This document shows, in pieces, positions 24,817-36,100 of a stretch of DNA of 64,000 bases. The notes beneath the pieces were generated by a model, which did no database searches, had not been told where the DNA came from, and saw only the letters and a program-made list of their open reading frames with translations. The stretch lies in the NCBI GenBank assembly GCA_014879575.1, contig JACSRU010000139.1:1-64000 (forward strand), given 5' to 3'. The stretch is from Chthoniobacterales bacterium. Its GTDB lineage: Bacteria; Verrucomicrobiota; Verrucomicrobiia; Chthoniobacterales; Terrimicrobiaceae. How positions within the stretch are numbered: position 1 is the stretch's first letter; the number at the start of each line of letters is the position of its first letter. The position numbers were made by a program, and so were the translations under genes.

Positions 24817-24823
24817 ATGCGTA

Positions 24824-25777
24824 TTAATTCTGCGCCGCATCGTTCAGCCACCGGATCGAGTCGTTGAGCATTTCCACGACGACTTCCTGGGAAATGGAAT
24901 CATGCCCGCCGGCGTAAAGCCTCTTCGTCTTGGGAGTGTCGGCCGCGTCGTAGAGCGCATCCAGACAATCCGTGGCAATGAGTTCGTCGTCGGCGACATT
25001 GAGGTAAAGTTGCGGTCGGGGGGAGATTTTCCCGACAAAATCCAGCGGCTCGAAGGGTTCCAACATCCACGCGGCCAGGCGCGCCACGATGGGGGCGAGA
25101 ACAGGGGATTCCGGACGGTAACGCCGCGCCAGGGCCTTCATGAGCTGCGGCAGATCTCCTCCGGCCATGATGAATGTGACGCTTCGAAACCGCGGTTCGT
25201 GGACCATCACCGCGCAGCCGGTGATCCCCCCGTAGCTAGCGCCCATGAGATGGATGCGATCGGGATCGATCCCCGGCAGTTGGGACAACACGTCCACCGC
25301 CCGGCGCGTTTCCGGCACGATGCGCGAGGACCGCTCGCGCAGGCCGAAGATTTTTTGCAGGATGTTGACTTCCGGACTGCGGCGCTCGCCGCGTTGGAAT
25401 TGTTCCGGCATGGCCAGGGCAAAGCCCCTGGCGGCAATGATGGGCGCGATCTGATCGAAAAAGCGGGTGTTCTGGCCGATGCCATAGAGGAAGACGATGC
25501 AGGGAGCCTTTCCCGCTGTCTGGGGCCGGATGAGCCGCATCGGAATGCGTTCGCCCGCCAGTCCCGTAAACTCGATTTTTTCCGTCGAAAATCCCCCGAG
25601 TTCTCCGGTGGAGAGGGTTTTGGCATCCAGGGGCAGCCGGGGATCATACCCGGAAAAGACACGACTGTCCCACCAGGCCTTGGCCACCATCAATCCGGCC
25701 AGTCCCGTGAGCAGCAGGAGGAACGCGCGCAGGAGATTTCTCAGAGAGAAGGCGCGGCGGAGAAGAGAGCGTCCCAT
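24824..25777 (-). CDS. Membrane-anchored alpha/beta hydrolase
   Basis: A 317-aa protein with an N-terminal membrane helix or uncleaved signal (about residues 14-35) and an alpha/beta-hydrolase domain. The triad can be read as Ser181 in GASYGG, Asp263 or Asp264 in VADDELI and His292 in AGGHDSI; an oxyanion-type FLYGIGQN loop lies at about 96-103. The fold resembles acetyl-xylan-esterase or dienelactone-hydrolase relatives, but the substrate is unknown. The start lies 37 bp inside the 3' end of the upstream Ntn-hydrolase gene, so the two are co-expressed and translationally linked. Confidence 0.75.
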   Translation of the reverse strand: MGRSLLRRAFSLRNLLRAFLLLLTGLAGLMVAKAWWDSRVFSGYDPRLPLDAKTLSTGELGGFSTEKIEFTGLAGERIPMRLIRPQTAGKAPCIVFLYGIGQNTRFFDQIAPIIAARGFALAMPEQFQRGERRSPEVNILQKIFGLRERSSRIVPETRRAVDVLSQLPGIDPDRIHLMGASYGGITGCAVMVHEPRFRSVTFIMAGGDLPQLMKALARRYRPESPVLAPIVARLAAWMLEPFEPLDFVGKISPRPQLYLNVADDELIATDCLDALYDAADTPKTKRLYAGGHDSISQEVVVEMLNDSIRWLNDAAQN

Positions 25778-27555
25778 GAATACGTCTGGTAGGGTTGATC
25801 GCAGGCCGGCGCCTTGTTCGAGGCATCGGCGACGGAAAGGCGCAGGGATTGGGGCTGGAAGATCACATTGTGCAGATTGGACTTCATCGCCACCGGACGC
25901 TTGATGATTTCGATCAGATTATCGGGTGAGATTTTCCCAAAAGTTCCCTGCACCCGCTCCACGAGTTTCTCATAGCGTCCGGGGCCGGAAATCAGCACGG
26001 CATCCTTGACCGGCTGGCTGAGGCGCTCATGCCATTCCCCGGGGCCGAAGGTTTCAAAGGTGTTCGGAGTCGCGGCGATGCCCAGGGCCGAGGGACCTTT
26101 GCCATCGGAGATGAGATAATAATACTCGCAGGTGCGGGGACTTTCCCGCATGAGGTGCTCCACGTCTTCCAGCGTATCGCAGGTTTCCAGCGATTGCCGG
26201 ATGAGCAGGCTCATCGGAATCCCGTCCCACGCTCCCTCTCCACGTCCGCCCATTTCCCCAATAGCCACCTGCTTTTCATTCATGCCCGTCACCGAGCCAA
26301 TGAAGGCGACATAGCCGACTGTGACAAAGCGATTCACACCCGGGCGCGAAACCGCCATGACTGTCGCGTGATCCTGCAAGCCAACCCCCACCATGTAGTC
26401 GAGCACACGCGCATGGAGCAATTCTCCTCCGACCGTGGCAGCCCCCATCAATGCCACGCCACTGCAATGGAAAAACTCCGGGAAAATATTCGCCGCCTGA
26501 ATCAAATCCAGTGGCACGCCGGATCCGTCGGCGATCCCCCGCATTTCCTCGAAGTAGGCGGACGCAATGAACGGCCGCTGCCGTTCCACCAATTTGCGCG
26601 CCGCCGCCGGAAACCACTCGCCCTTTTTGAGGGAGTAGAGCAACCCGACGCCATAAACCAGGCGGTGACTCAGGCGTCGAACCTCATCCGACACCAGACT
26701 TCCGTGTTGGTGCCCGATCTCGTAAGACGATCCCTGCAAGTGCATCTGAGCGCGACCGCCCTGCACAACCATCCACCCCGCGCCGGATTTCCGGAGCCCC
26801 TCGGCCCGGGAATACGTCGTGAAGCCTGCCAATGCCCCCAGGATTCTGACCCCCTCGGCAATGCCACCCACAAGCTCTTCGGCGGGAACGGTCACCGCTG
26901 CGAACCCGGGCAACGGAGGCTCTTCCTTCGGCGCAGGAGCAAACCGCACGCGCATTTTGTTGATGGCAATCCCGCCTTCCACTGGCACCGCGTCGGCATT
27001 GAGCCAGAGCGATCCTTTGGAGGTGCGAATTTTCCAAAGCAACCCGCCCTCCCCCCACCGGACGCCCGTCACGAGAGGATGCAATGCCACGCTCATCAGG
27101 AGTCGCTTGCCAATGTCCGCCTTCGGAAGCTGTCCCCCCAACTCGCGCAGTGCCTCCACGAGGGGCGAATAGTCCGGGTGAGCGGCTTGAAAAGCCTGCT
27201 GCCTGGGGAGCGAGGCGAGCTGCAGGGAATCCTCCGAAGCCCAAAGCCGTAGCGGCGAAAGTTCCTGTCCCGGGATGTCCATTTCGACCGCCACCTGAGG
27301 GCCGTATCTCGCGATGAGAAAATGTCCGGCTTTCGCTTTTCCATCCCCGGTGTTTTCGACGTGGAGGATCCGTCCCTCCGAAAGGTCCGGCCAGCGGCCC
27401 TGCGCCAGGTGACTCGTGAGCGAGTCATACCGATGCCACAACATCCACGATGCCCCGCCCCAGTTCAGGAGCAGCAGGATCAACAGCCCGAAGACAATCC
27501 GGGAGAGTGGTCGGAAAAGCGATTTTCCGCGCGGGGAATTCGGGTCAGACGTCAT
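25741..27555 (-). CDS. C45-type Ntn hydrolase / acyltransferase-like membrane protein
   Basis: A 604-aa protein. One membrane helix at about residues 18-40 precedes a 200-residue region of unknown fold. From about 265 there is a domain resembling the acyl-CoA:6-aminopenicillanate acyltransferase (C45) family: LQGSSYEIGHQHG, then Cys364 in FHCSGVALMG as likely N-terminal nucleophile. Unlike classical members it is not obviously cleaved next to a short propeptide. ATG 27555 was chosen over 27588. Its 3' end overlaps the alpha/beta hydrolase gene. Substrate unknown; an amide- or ester-acyl transfer in the envelope is a guess. Confidence 0.65.
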   Translation of the reverse strand: MTSDPNSPRGKSLFRPLSRIVFGLLILLLLNWGGASWMLWHRYDSLTSHLAQGRWPDLSEGRILHVENTGDGKAKAGHFLIARYGPQVAVEMDIPGQELSPLRLWASEDSLQLASLPRQQAFQAAHPDYSPLVEALRELGGQLPKADIGKRLLMSVALHPLVTGVRWGEGGLLWKIRTSKGSLWLNADAVPVEGGIAINKMRVRFAPAPKEEPPLPGFAAVTVPAEELVGGIAEGVRILGALAGFTTYSRAEGLRKSGAGWMVVQGGRAQMHLQGSSYEIGHQHGSLVSDEVRRLSHRLVYGVGLLYSLKKGEWFPAAARKLVERQRPFIASAYFEEMRGIADGSGVPLDLIQAANIFPEFFHCSGVALMGAATVGGELLHARVLDYMVGVGLQDHATVMAVSRPGVNRFVTVGYVAFIGSVTGMNEKQVAIGEMGGRGEGAWDGIPMSLLIRQSLETCDTLEDVEHLMRESPRTCEYYYLISDGKGPSALGIAATPNTFETFGPGEWHERLSQPVKDAVLISGPGRYEKLVERVQGTFGKISPDNLIEIIKRPVAMKSNLHNVIFQPQSLRLSVADASNKAPACDQPYQTYSWDALFSAAPSL

Positions 27556-27607
27556 GCTTGGAAAAGGGAGGCTGGAGCCCGCCCGCATTGCGGAACCCGT
27601 TGATCGG

Positions 27608-30029
<2,422 letters not shown>

Positions 30030-30039
<10 letters not shown>

Positions 30040-30551
30040 TTATGATTCCTCCGGCCAAACGCCCTGCGTGGCGTGCTGGAAAGTGGGTGCGGTGGCTCAC
30101 CCGCCTCCGAGGAGACAACCGTTGGGAAACACCCCCTCAGCGAAGGATAATGAATGCGCAGGCCGGGGTTCGCGCGCAGCCAGCCGGGATCGCCGTTGTC
30201 ATCCACAAAAGCCACGCCGATGGGCAGATCGAGCTGCTCGTTGGCCAGCAGCATCATTTCCTCGCGCGCCTTGTCGTGCATCGCGATCCATTCCTCCTTG
30301 AGGGCGAAGGGGTCGAGCTTGCGTGCCTGGATTTCCTCCAGTTTTACCGGGTCGATTTTCGCGAAGCGGATCACCATTTTGAGCAGCGAGAGCGGATTGA
30401 AGCCGGGGTCCTTCCCGCAGGCCGCCCACATGATGGCTTCGAGCGAATAGCGGCGCCCCAGCTCGATAATGTCCACATAATCGCGCGTCTCCGTGCGGGC
30501 GGAAAGCGCAAGTGCCTTGTTCGTGGCCATGTCGAAGTCCGTTAAAGGCAT
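30030..30551 (-). CDS. AbiEii-like nucleotidyltransferase-type toxin, probably truncated
   Basis: A 173-aa protein whose first 40 residues (PLTDFDMATNKALALSARTE, then TRDYVDI) resemble the middle of AbiEii/AbiGii nucleotidyltransferase toxins, where D-LATNK-AL--R-E-RD-VD is conserved. The N-terminal GG-T nucleotidyltransferase core that should precede it is absent. The last 25 or so residues are Pro/Arg-rich and run into direct repeat copy 1, which supplies the TGA stop. The start overlaps the upstream gene by 10 bp, so the pair is an operon. It is probably a decayed toxin; a small DUF of its own is the alternative. Confidence 0.45.
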
Positions 30552-30763
30552 CGCTGCAAATCCTGTGCGGCCTTCCAGGCTTTTTTGTCGCCGTAATCGC
30601 GGAGGTGCTCGATCACGAGCGGCAGGTCGTCCCGGTAGCGCACGCGCGCCTCGGGGTGGCGAAACCAGAAGCAGCCGCGAAACGTGCGCACGAGTTCCTC
30701 CGCCTTCTCCACCAGTTCGGGAGACGCGGGAATCCGTTCCGCCGTTGTGTCCGTGTCCTGCAT
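30542..30763 (-). CDS. Small protein, possible antitoxin of the downstream gene
   Basis: A 73-aa charged, helical protein (MQDTDTTAERIPASPELVEK at the start; then FWFRHPEARVRYRDDLPLVI and a Lys/Trp-rich tail). I do not recognise the family. It sits directly upstream of the AbiEii-like gene with a 10-bp overlap, the usual antitoxin position. ATG 30763 was chosen over 30811 because it starts the conserved-looking part. Both genes lie between the two direct repeats. Confidence 0.5.
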   Translation of the reverse strand: MQDTDTTAERIPASPELVEKAEELVRTFRGCFWFRHPEARVRYRDDLPLVIEHLRDYGDKKAWKAAQDLQRCL

Positions 30764-30825
30764 CGCGCTCTCAGTGTGTCGGAAAACTCGTCCGAAAGCA
30801 AGCCATTGCAAACAACGGCAACACG

Positions 30826-30931
30826 TTCACCCCCCAATCCTGACGATCTCCATTTCGCGGGGGGGGCGAACGCATGAATCCCCCCCGACACCCGGCCAAA
30901 GCCCTCGACTTTATTCTTCACTCACGCCCCG
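30826..30931. repeat. Direct repeat, copy 2
   Basis: Second copy of the 29932-30039 repeat in the same orientation, 786 bp away. Its last 49 bp (30883-30931) are identical to copy 1. The interval 30764-31191 contains no intact gene: this repeat is followed by an ATPase-like fragment. Confidence 0.9.
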
Positions 30932-30978
30932 GGGTGGGGTTTTATTTTTCTTACATTTCTAACATCATCCGTTAGAAT

Positions 30979-31134
30979 TGCCGGAAATCATCTCTACATC
31001 GTGCATCCTGGCACGCACGAGTTCCCGCTGGACGAGACGATCACGGCGGTGACGCTGGCAGGCGCCCTCGCCATTCTTGAAAGGAAGCCCGGCGATGAGG
31101 CCGCCCGCAAATTGCGGTTCTTCGGACCGGGTTG
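30979..31134 (+). pseudogene. Fragment resembling the C terminus of an ATPase gene
   Basis: An open frame ending TGA at 31134 encodes about 50 residues including NHLYIVHPGTHEFPLDETIT, then AVTLAGALAILERK. This looks like the C-terminal tail of P-loop ATPases of the DUF4143 or archaeal-type ATPase groups (hPG-x-x-x-yPL-x-x-x-i). There is no start codon, RBS or ATPase core upstream, where repeat copy 2 lies. I read it as the stump of a gene cut by the rearrangement that involved the repeats. By-eye similarity only. Confidence 0.35.
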
Positions 31135-31191
31135 ATGGAGGAGAGACGGAGAATTGGTTCGAAAAAAGGTGTGCAAGGTGAGGGGAGGCAC

Positions 31192-32274
31192 CTACTCCCG
31201 AGGCAGGAATTTTCCCGTGTATTCGTGCAGCAGCTTTTCCATGGGGGCATTCTGTATCAGACCATAGAGGCAGTTGAGGGTATCGCGGGTCATTTCCTCG
31301 ATTGGACATTGGAAGGCGGAGATGCGCCCCCTCCATTCGTCGGATTCCAGCTCGTTGAGGATGATGATTTCCATGCAATCCGTGGCGCGGGATTTCTTCG
31401 CTTCCTTCAGATACCCGGCCGCCGTGAGGATGCCGTAGCTGATGAGAGCGGTGGGCCGTGTGGAGGCATCCTGTTCCTGCAATTGATGAAAGAGTTTTCG
31501 TCCGGTATCCTCCGCGGTGAGCATTCGAAAGAAGCCGGCCTGCTCTGCATCCTCTCCTTCCAGCAGGTAAGCCAGCCGCAGACCGCGTTCGATGTTGATG
31601 CCGAGGGCGTCGGTCGGGTTGCGCCCATGGGTGAGAAGAATTCTCCGATGCCCCTGGCGCAGGAGGGTGCTCGCGGCGAGTGCGGCATGGGAACCATAAT
31701 CAATCAGAAACGAAGGGGTGAGTTGGGCGGTTTCATTGCGCCCGATGGCCACCACTGGAACACGCCGGGAGAGGAGCGGGATCATGTCGGTGGGGAAGGC
31801 GGGTCCGTGAAGAATGAGGCCCGCCAATCCTGAAAACTGCGAAAGAATCGAATCATTCGTCCAGCGGATGTTCGAGTTGTGAAAAGCAATGGACATGAGG
31901 CTGTCGCCATGAGCATGCAGGTGTCGGGAAATTTCCCGCGCAACCCGCAGGCCATTGCTGGAAGTCAGGTCGGGACCGGTGGACACCACTCCAATGATTC
32001 GGTCGTTTGGAACAGCCGAGCTGCTCACAAAGCGCCCGCTTCCCTGGACGGCTTTCAGCAAGCCCATTTCCTCAAGGTGCTGGATGGCTTGACGGATAGT
32101 AGTGCGGCTGGTTTGGTATTGGACGGCCAGATCCGATTCGGTTGGAATGCGTGCGTTTGGCCGCCAAGTTCCCTGCCGGATATTGTTGAGAAAATCGTCC
32201 TGAAGCCGTTTCTTCAACCCCCGTTTCGACGCAAGCAGGGGAGCGGGCGGCAGGGTGGTTCCTTGGAGCGGCAT
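31192..32274 (-). CDS. GntR-type regulator with LacI-like sensor domain
   Basis: A 360-aa transcription factor. Residues about 18-85 form a GntR winged helix (RIPTESDLAVQYQTSRTTIR, then LLKAVQGSGRFV). Residues about 92-350 form a LacI/periplasmic-binding-protein sensor beginning IIGVVSTGPDL, the architecture of the arabinose repressor AraR. It should therefore sense a sugar. It is divergent from a carbohydrate operon, and a perfect 18-bp palindrome lies in the shared 107-bp region. It probably represses that operon until its inducer appears. The ligand is unknown. Confidence 0.9.
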   Translation of the reverse strand: MPLQGTTLPPAPLLASKRGLKKRLQDDFLNNIRQGTWRPNARIPTESDLAVQYQTSRTTIRQAIQHLEEMGLLKAVQGSGRFVSSSAVPNDRIIGVVSTGPDLTSSNGLRVAREISRHLHAHGDSLMSIAFHNSNIRWTNDSILSQFSGLAGLILHGPAFPTDMIPLLSRRVPVVAIGRNETAQLTPSFLIDYGSHAALAASTLLRQGHRRILLTHGRNPTDALGINIERGLRLAYLLEGEDAEQAGFFRMLTAEDTGRKLFHQLQEQDASTRPTALISYGILTAAGYLKEAKKSRATDCMEIIILNELESDEWRGRISAFQCPIEEMTRDTLNCLYGLIQNAPMEKLLHEYTGKFLPRE

Positions 32275-32289
32275 AGTTCAATGAATTTG

Positions 32290-32318
32290 TTATCAGAGAG
32301 AGACGAATTGCACAACAA
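32290..32318 (-). promoter_or_regulatory. Putative promoter of the GntR/LacI-type regulator
   Basis: Read on the - strand: TTGTTG (32318-32313), a 17-bp spacer, TGATAA (32295-32290). The -10 ends 15 bp before the ATG at 32274. The operator palindrome lies upstream of this promoter, so autoregulation is possible but less direct than for the operon. Confidence 0.45.
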
Positions 32319-32324
32319 AATCAA

Positions 32325-32353
32325 TTGACTCATTAGATGTATACATCTAAACA
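32325..32353 (+). promoter_or_regulatory. Operon promoter with an 18-bp palindromic operator in its spacer
   Basis: -35 TTGACT at 32325-32330, 17-bp spacer, -10 TAAACA at 32348-32353. The sequence TTAGATGTATACATCTAA at 32333-32350 is a perfect palindrome covering most of the spacer and touching the -10. A repressor dimer bound there would block RNA polymerase. The adjacent GntR/LacI-type protein is the obvious candidate. Confidence 0.7.
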
Positions 32354-32381
32354 AATGTGGTCCCTTTCCAAAAAAAAAGTC

Positions 32382-33095
32382 ATGTGCGTGAAGCGTCTTC
32401 CCGAGAGCAGGGCCACCAAGAGCCACGGTGGCTTTACGATGCTGGAGATGTTGGTGGTTTTGGCTATCCTGACAATTTTGGGTGCCTTGCTGTTTGGCTC
32501 TTTCCGAAAAGGTTTGGAGGCATCAAAGAGGTCGGCCTGTCTGTCGAACTTGCGAAATTTTGGAGTGGCGGTGTTTTCTTATGCCAACGACCACTCTGGC
32601 GAGCTGCCGATGGATGAGGCGTTGCGGAATCCGTCAAATCCTCTGGGAGGTCGGGTGCGGTGGCGTGAATTGTTGGCCCCTTACATCGGGTTTGACTACA
32701 CGAGGGCCAGTCAGCCGGAGGCGATCCGACACAGTTTGTTCGCGTGCCCGGCGGAGACGGAATCGGTGAATTGCTACGCGATGAATGTGGACTTGAATCA
32801 TCGTCTGTATGGCGAGGCCGCGCGCGTCAAGCAGGTGGCGTTGCATAACGCGCCGACCTATGTGTTGCTGTGTGATTCCTACAAGACCGAGACGCTCTGG
32901 AATCAGACGGGAAAAATTCTCGATTGGACCCAGCCAAACCGCAGGCACGGAGGGCATCCCAACTTCCTTTATGCCGACGGTCATGCGGCTCCCTTCATGG
33001 ATGAAATTTGTGCGCCGGCCGAAGCTCCCGCAGACAGGCGGGAAAGCTACAACAAAATGTTTTATGTCAACGGAATTCATCCTTCATCCCGGTAG
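32382..33095 (+). CDS. Prepilin-type N-terminal cleavage protein with H-X9-DG motif
   Basis: A 237-aa pseudopilin-like protein. A basic leader ends at Gly17; cleavage before Phe18 leaves FTMLEMLVVLAILTILGALL with Glu at mature +5, the type II secretion/type IV pilin signature. The soluble part contains HGGHPNFLYADGH, which fits the H-X9-DG motif of a family abundant in PVC bacteria. Start ATG 32382 was chosen because ATG 32337 and 32355 fall in or before the predicted transcription start. First gene of the sugar operon, 12 bp before the lyase gene. Role unknown; it may help display or secrete the enzymes. Confidence 0.85.
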   Translation: MCVKRLPESRATKSHGGFTMLEMLVVLAILTILGALLFGSFRKGLEASKRSACLSNLRNFGVAVFSYANDHSGELPMDEALRNPSNPLGGRVRWRELLAPYIGFDYTRASQPEAIRHSLFACPAETESVNCYAMNVDLNHRLYGEAARVKQVALHNAPTYVLLCDSYKTETLWNQTGKILDWTQPNRRHGGHPNFLYADGHAAPFMDEICAPAEAPADRRESYNKMFYVNGIHPSSR

Positions 33096-33107
33096 GGAAA
33101 TCATTCC

Positions 33108-36100
33108 TTGAAGTGGTCCAAGGGAGCCGTCCTGATGATGATGGCACTGATGGGACCTCTCCCGGGCATTTTTGCGCAGGGGGTTGAAGCGTCGGGCACG
33201 ATCAAGGCTTGGCCGGACGATCTGCGTCCCTATTGGGTTCAGCCCACCCCGTTGTCCATACCCCGGGTGGCGAATCGGCAGGCGTTTTTTGAGCAGAAGG
33301 AGGGCGCGCCTCTTGCGCTCCGTTTTTTGGAACATGCGGAAAGCAAGGTGGCGTCCAATCTTCTCTTCCCGCTGGAAGCCGGGCTTCTGAATTTGGATTC
33401 CCGTCCGCCTGAAGTCCGCCTGGCCCGGGACGAGACGCACCTTTTGCTCCGGGTTCGAGTGGCTGCGGATCGGGCGGGCGACAATCAGGCCGGGGTCTGG
33501 CCGGCCCAGCCGGGGGAAAATTTTTATACGAAGGATTGGGTGATGTTGGCGGCGGCCGCAGACTCGCCACGGAATGTTCCGCAGCGGGCTTTTTTCTTTG
33601 ATCGGAACGGCAATCATTTGTTTCGGCAGAGCGACGGCGTCAAACCCCTGAGCACGGCACCAAAGGTCCCGGACATTGAAGTTTCGACCGCACAGGATGC
33701 CGGGGGCTGGACACTTCGGGCGGCGATTCCATTATCCGCGCTCGGAAACGAGGTTCGCGTGCCGGAAACGCTCGGCCTCAACGTTGCGAGAGTGTCCGTC
33801 GAACCCGGGCATCTGCCGCTGGCTTCGTCCTGGGCGGGGAGCTTCTTTTCTTCAATCCGCTTTCCGCTCTTCTCGCTCTCCGCCCTGCAAGCGGGAGCAA
33901 ACCCGATCCTCGGGGTTTCCTATGGCCGGGCGGTCTGGCCACCCCAGAACCAGGAGGACATCAAGGAATCGGAGATCCTTTGGCCGCGAGGACGGCAGTC
34001 CGCGCAACTAACGCTGCTTCACGGAGGTGCCCCGGGGCAAAGCGTCCGGGTGCAACATGAAATGCGGGCGGGAAAGACCGCTTCGGTCCTGCTGGATCGC
34101 GAGTTTCTGCTTTCGCCCGGGGTGAATGTGTTGCGCTGGGAATGGAACTCCGGCGACGGTTCGGATGAGTGCCATGAGATCAAGGTGGACGGTGCCCTGG
34201 TGGATCGCCGCACGCTGCCTTTCCTCCCCCGCCTCGAATCCTCGTTGGCGCGATTCGTCGTCTTTCCCGGCGAATACCTCAGCCTGCACGCCGACGTGGG
34301 AATGCTCCCGAACCCACAGACCGACATGGTCTTTGAACTTTCCGTTGTTCAGGATGGACGCGAGCTTCAGCACTGGCCCGTCGGCGTGGTCACGGAGCCG
34401 GAATTCGATCTGCACTGGAGTCCGGAACGGGCCGGGTTGGCACCAGGAAACTATCAGGTTCGGCTGACGGCCAAACGCAGCGGAAGCCTTTGGGCCGTGA
34501 GTCAACACGCATGGACTTATGCCGAGCACCCGGATACTCCGGCTCTTGAACAGAAAATTCCCCTCCGGAATGCTTCCTTTGGCCACCTGCCCGCTCCGTA
34601 TCCGGTTCGGAGCGGCATCCCTTTCCCGGCGGGTCGCTTGTTTGACAGTCAGCGGCTCCGGCTTGTGGATGAGAAAAACCGGGAGGTGCAAGCCGCCTTT
34701 CACGCGGTGGGATGGTGGCCACAGGACGGGTCCATCAAATGGGTGCACGGAGACTTCCTGTTTAATCCGGCCAGAAAATACCGAATCGTCATTTCTGAAA
34801 AGTCGCGCGAACCGATAAAGTCGGAGTTGCAGGTCACAGAGACCGACGAACAATTCCTCGTATCGACCGGTTCCATGACTGTGGCGTTTGGCAGGAACGG
34901 GTTTGACGGATTTCACAACCTGCACCTCGCCAACGGGGAGGCGTCCCCCTTTACCTCCGGCACCCCGGGGAATTTTTATGCGGTGGACGAAAATCAGGTC
35001 CGCTACGAATCTTCTCCAAAGACCGGGCGCACCGAGATCGAGGAACAGAATAGCGAGCGGGTGACGCTAAAGTTCACAGGACGATGCACGAATCCGACAG
35101 ATCACGGGGAAGTGCTGCGCTACATCCTTCGCATGGTTTTCCACCGGGGCCAAAGCTGGATCGATGTGCAGCACACCTTGATTGTCACCGCAAACACCCA
35201 ACTGGTCCGCTTCCGCGAGATCGCGCTTGATTTGGGAATCTGGCGTGGCGCTGAGGAACTCCTCCTTCCCGACCAGCCGCCACTGGCCCTTAAGGGAGAT
35301 TGTTCCATCCTGCAGCTTGATCCCGAAACACGAACCTGCGTCAGCGGGGAGGAGACGCTTTCCCTGTCATCCGATGCCCCGGCCACCTTCCGTTTTACCT
35401 CATCGAGAAGCGCGCTGGAACTCAATGTGCGCGACTTTTCAGAGATGGCACCCATGGAAATCCGCTATTCCCCCGTCCGGGGACTTTCGCTTCAGGTGTG
35501 GCCGGATCTCAATGCCCATCCCGCCATGACCCCGGAGGAAACGCCGCCGGAGGATCTCATCCGGTTGCCTTTCCTCCATCGCGGACCGTTCCTTGATTTT
35601 TCCGTTCCCTTCGCCTATCTCGCCAAATCGGAATCCCGCCAGCAGGAGGCCTACATGCTCTCCGGCATTCGCATGGCCAATGGCATGGGAGTCAGCCGCA
35701 CGCATGAATTCCAGTTGGTCTTTGGCGGCAAGTCTCCGGCGAAATCCTATTTCGCGCGCGCCCATGCCTGCGCAGACCCCGCATGGATGTGTGCGACCGA
35801 GGCCGTGGGTGGCCTCCCGATGGATCCCCGACAGGAAAACGAGACCCATCCCCTCGTGGCGGAGACGGAAAAGGCCCTGGATGCCGCCTTTGACTGGGAA
35901 GCGGCGCGTCTCAAAGCCACAACAAAGGGCAAATGGACCTGGGGCGCGATGCACAGCCAGTGGGACGACACCCGCCAGCGGTGGACGCTCTATCGCCCGT
36001 TCCGGAATTCCCACCACGGCAGCACCAAGGGATACTACTACCTCTTTGCGCGGAGCGGTGATCCGAAATACCTCGCATTTGGGGAGCGGGCCTCGAATTA

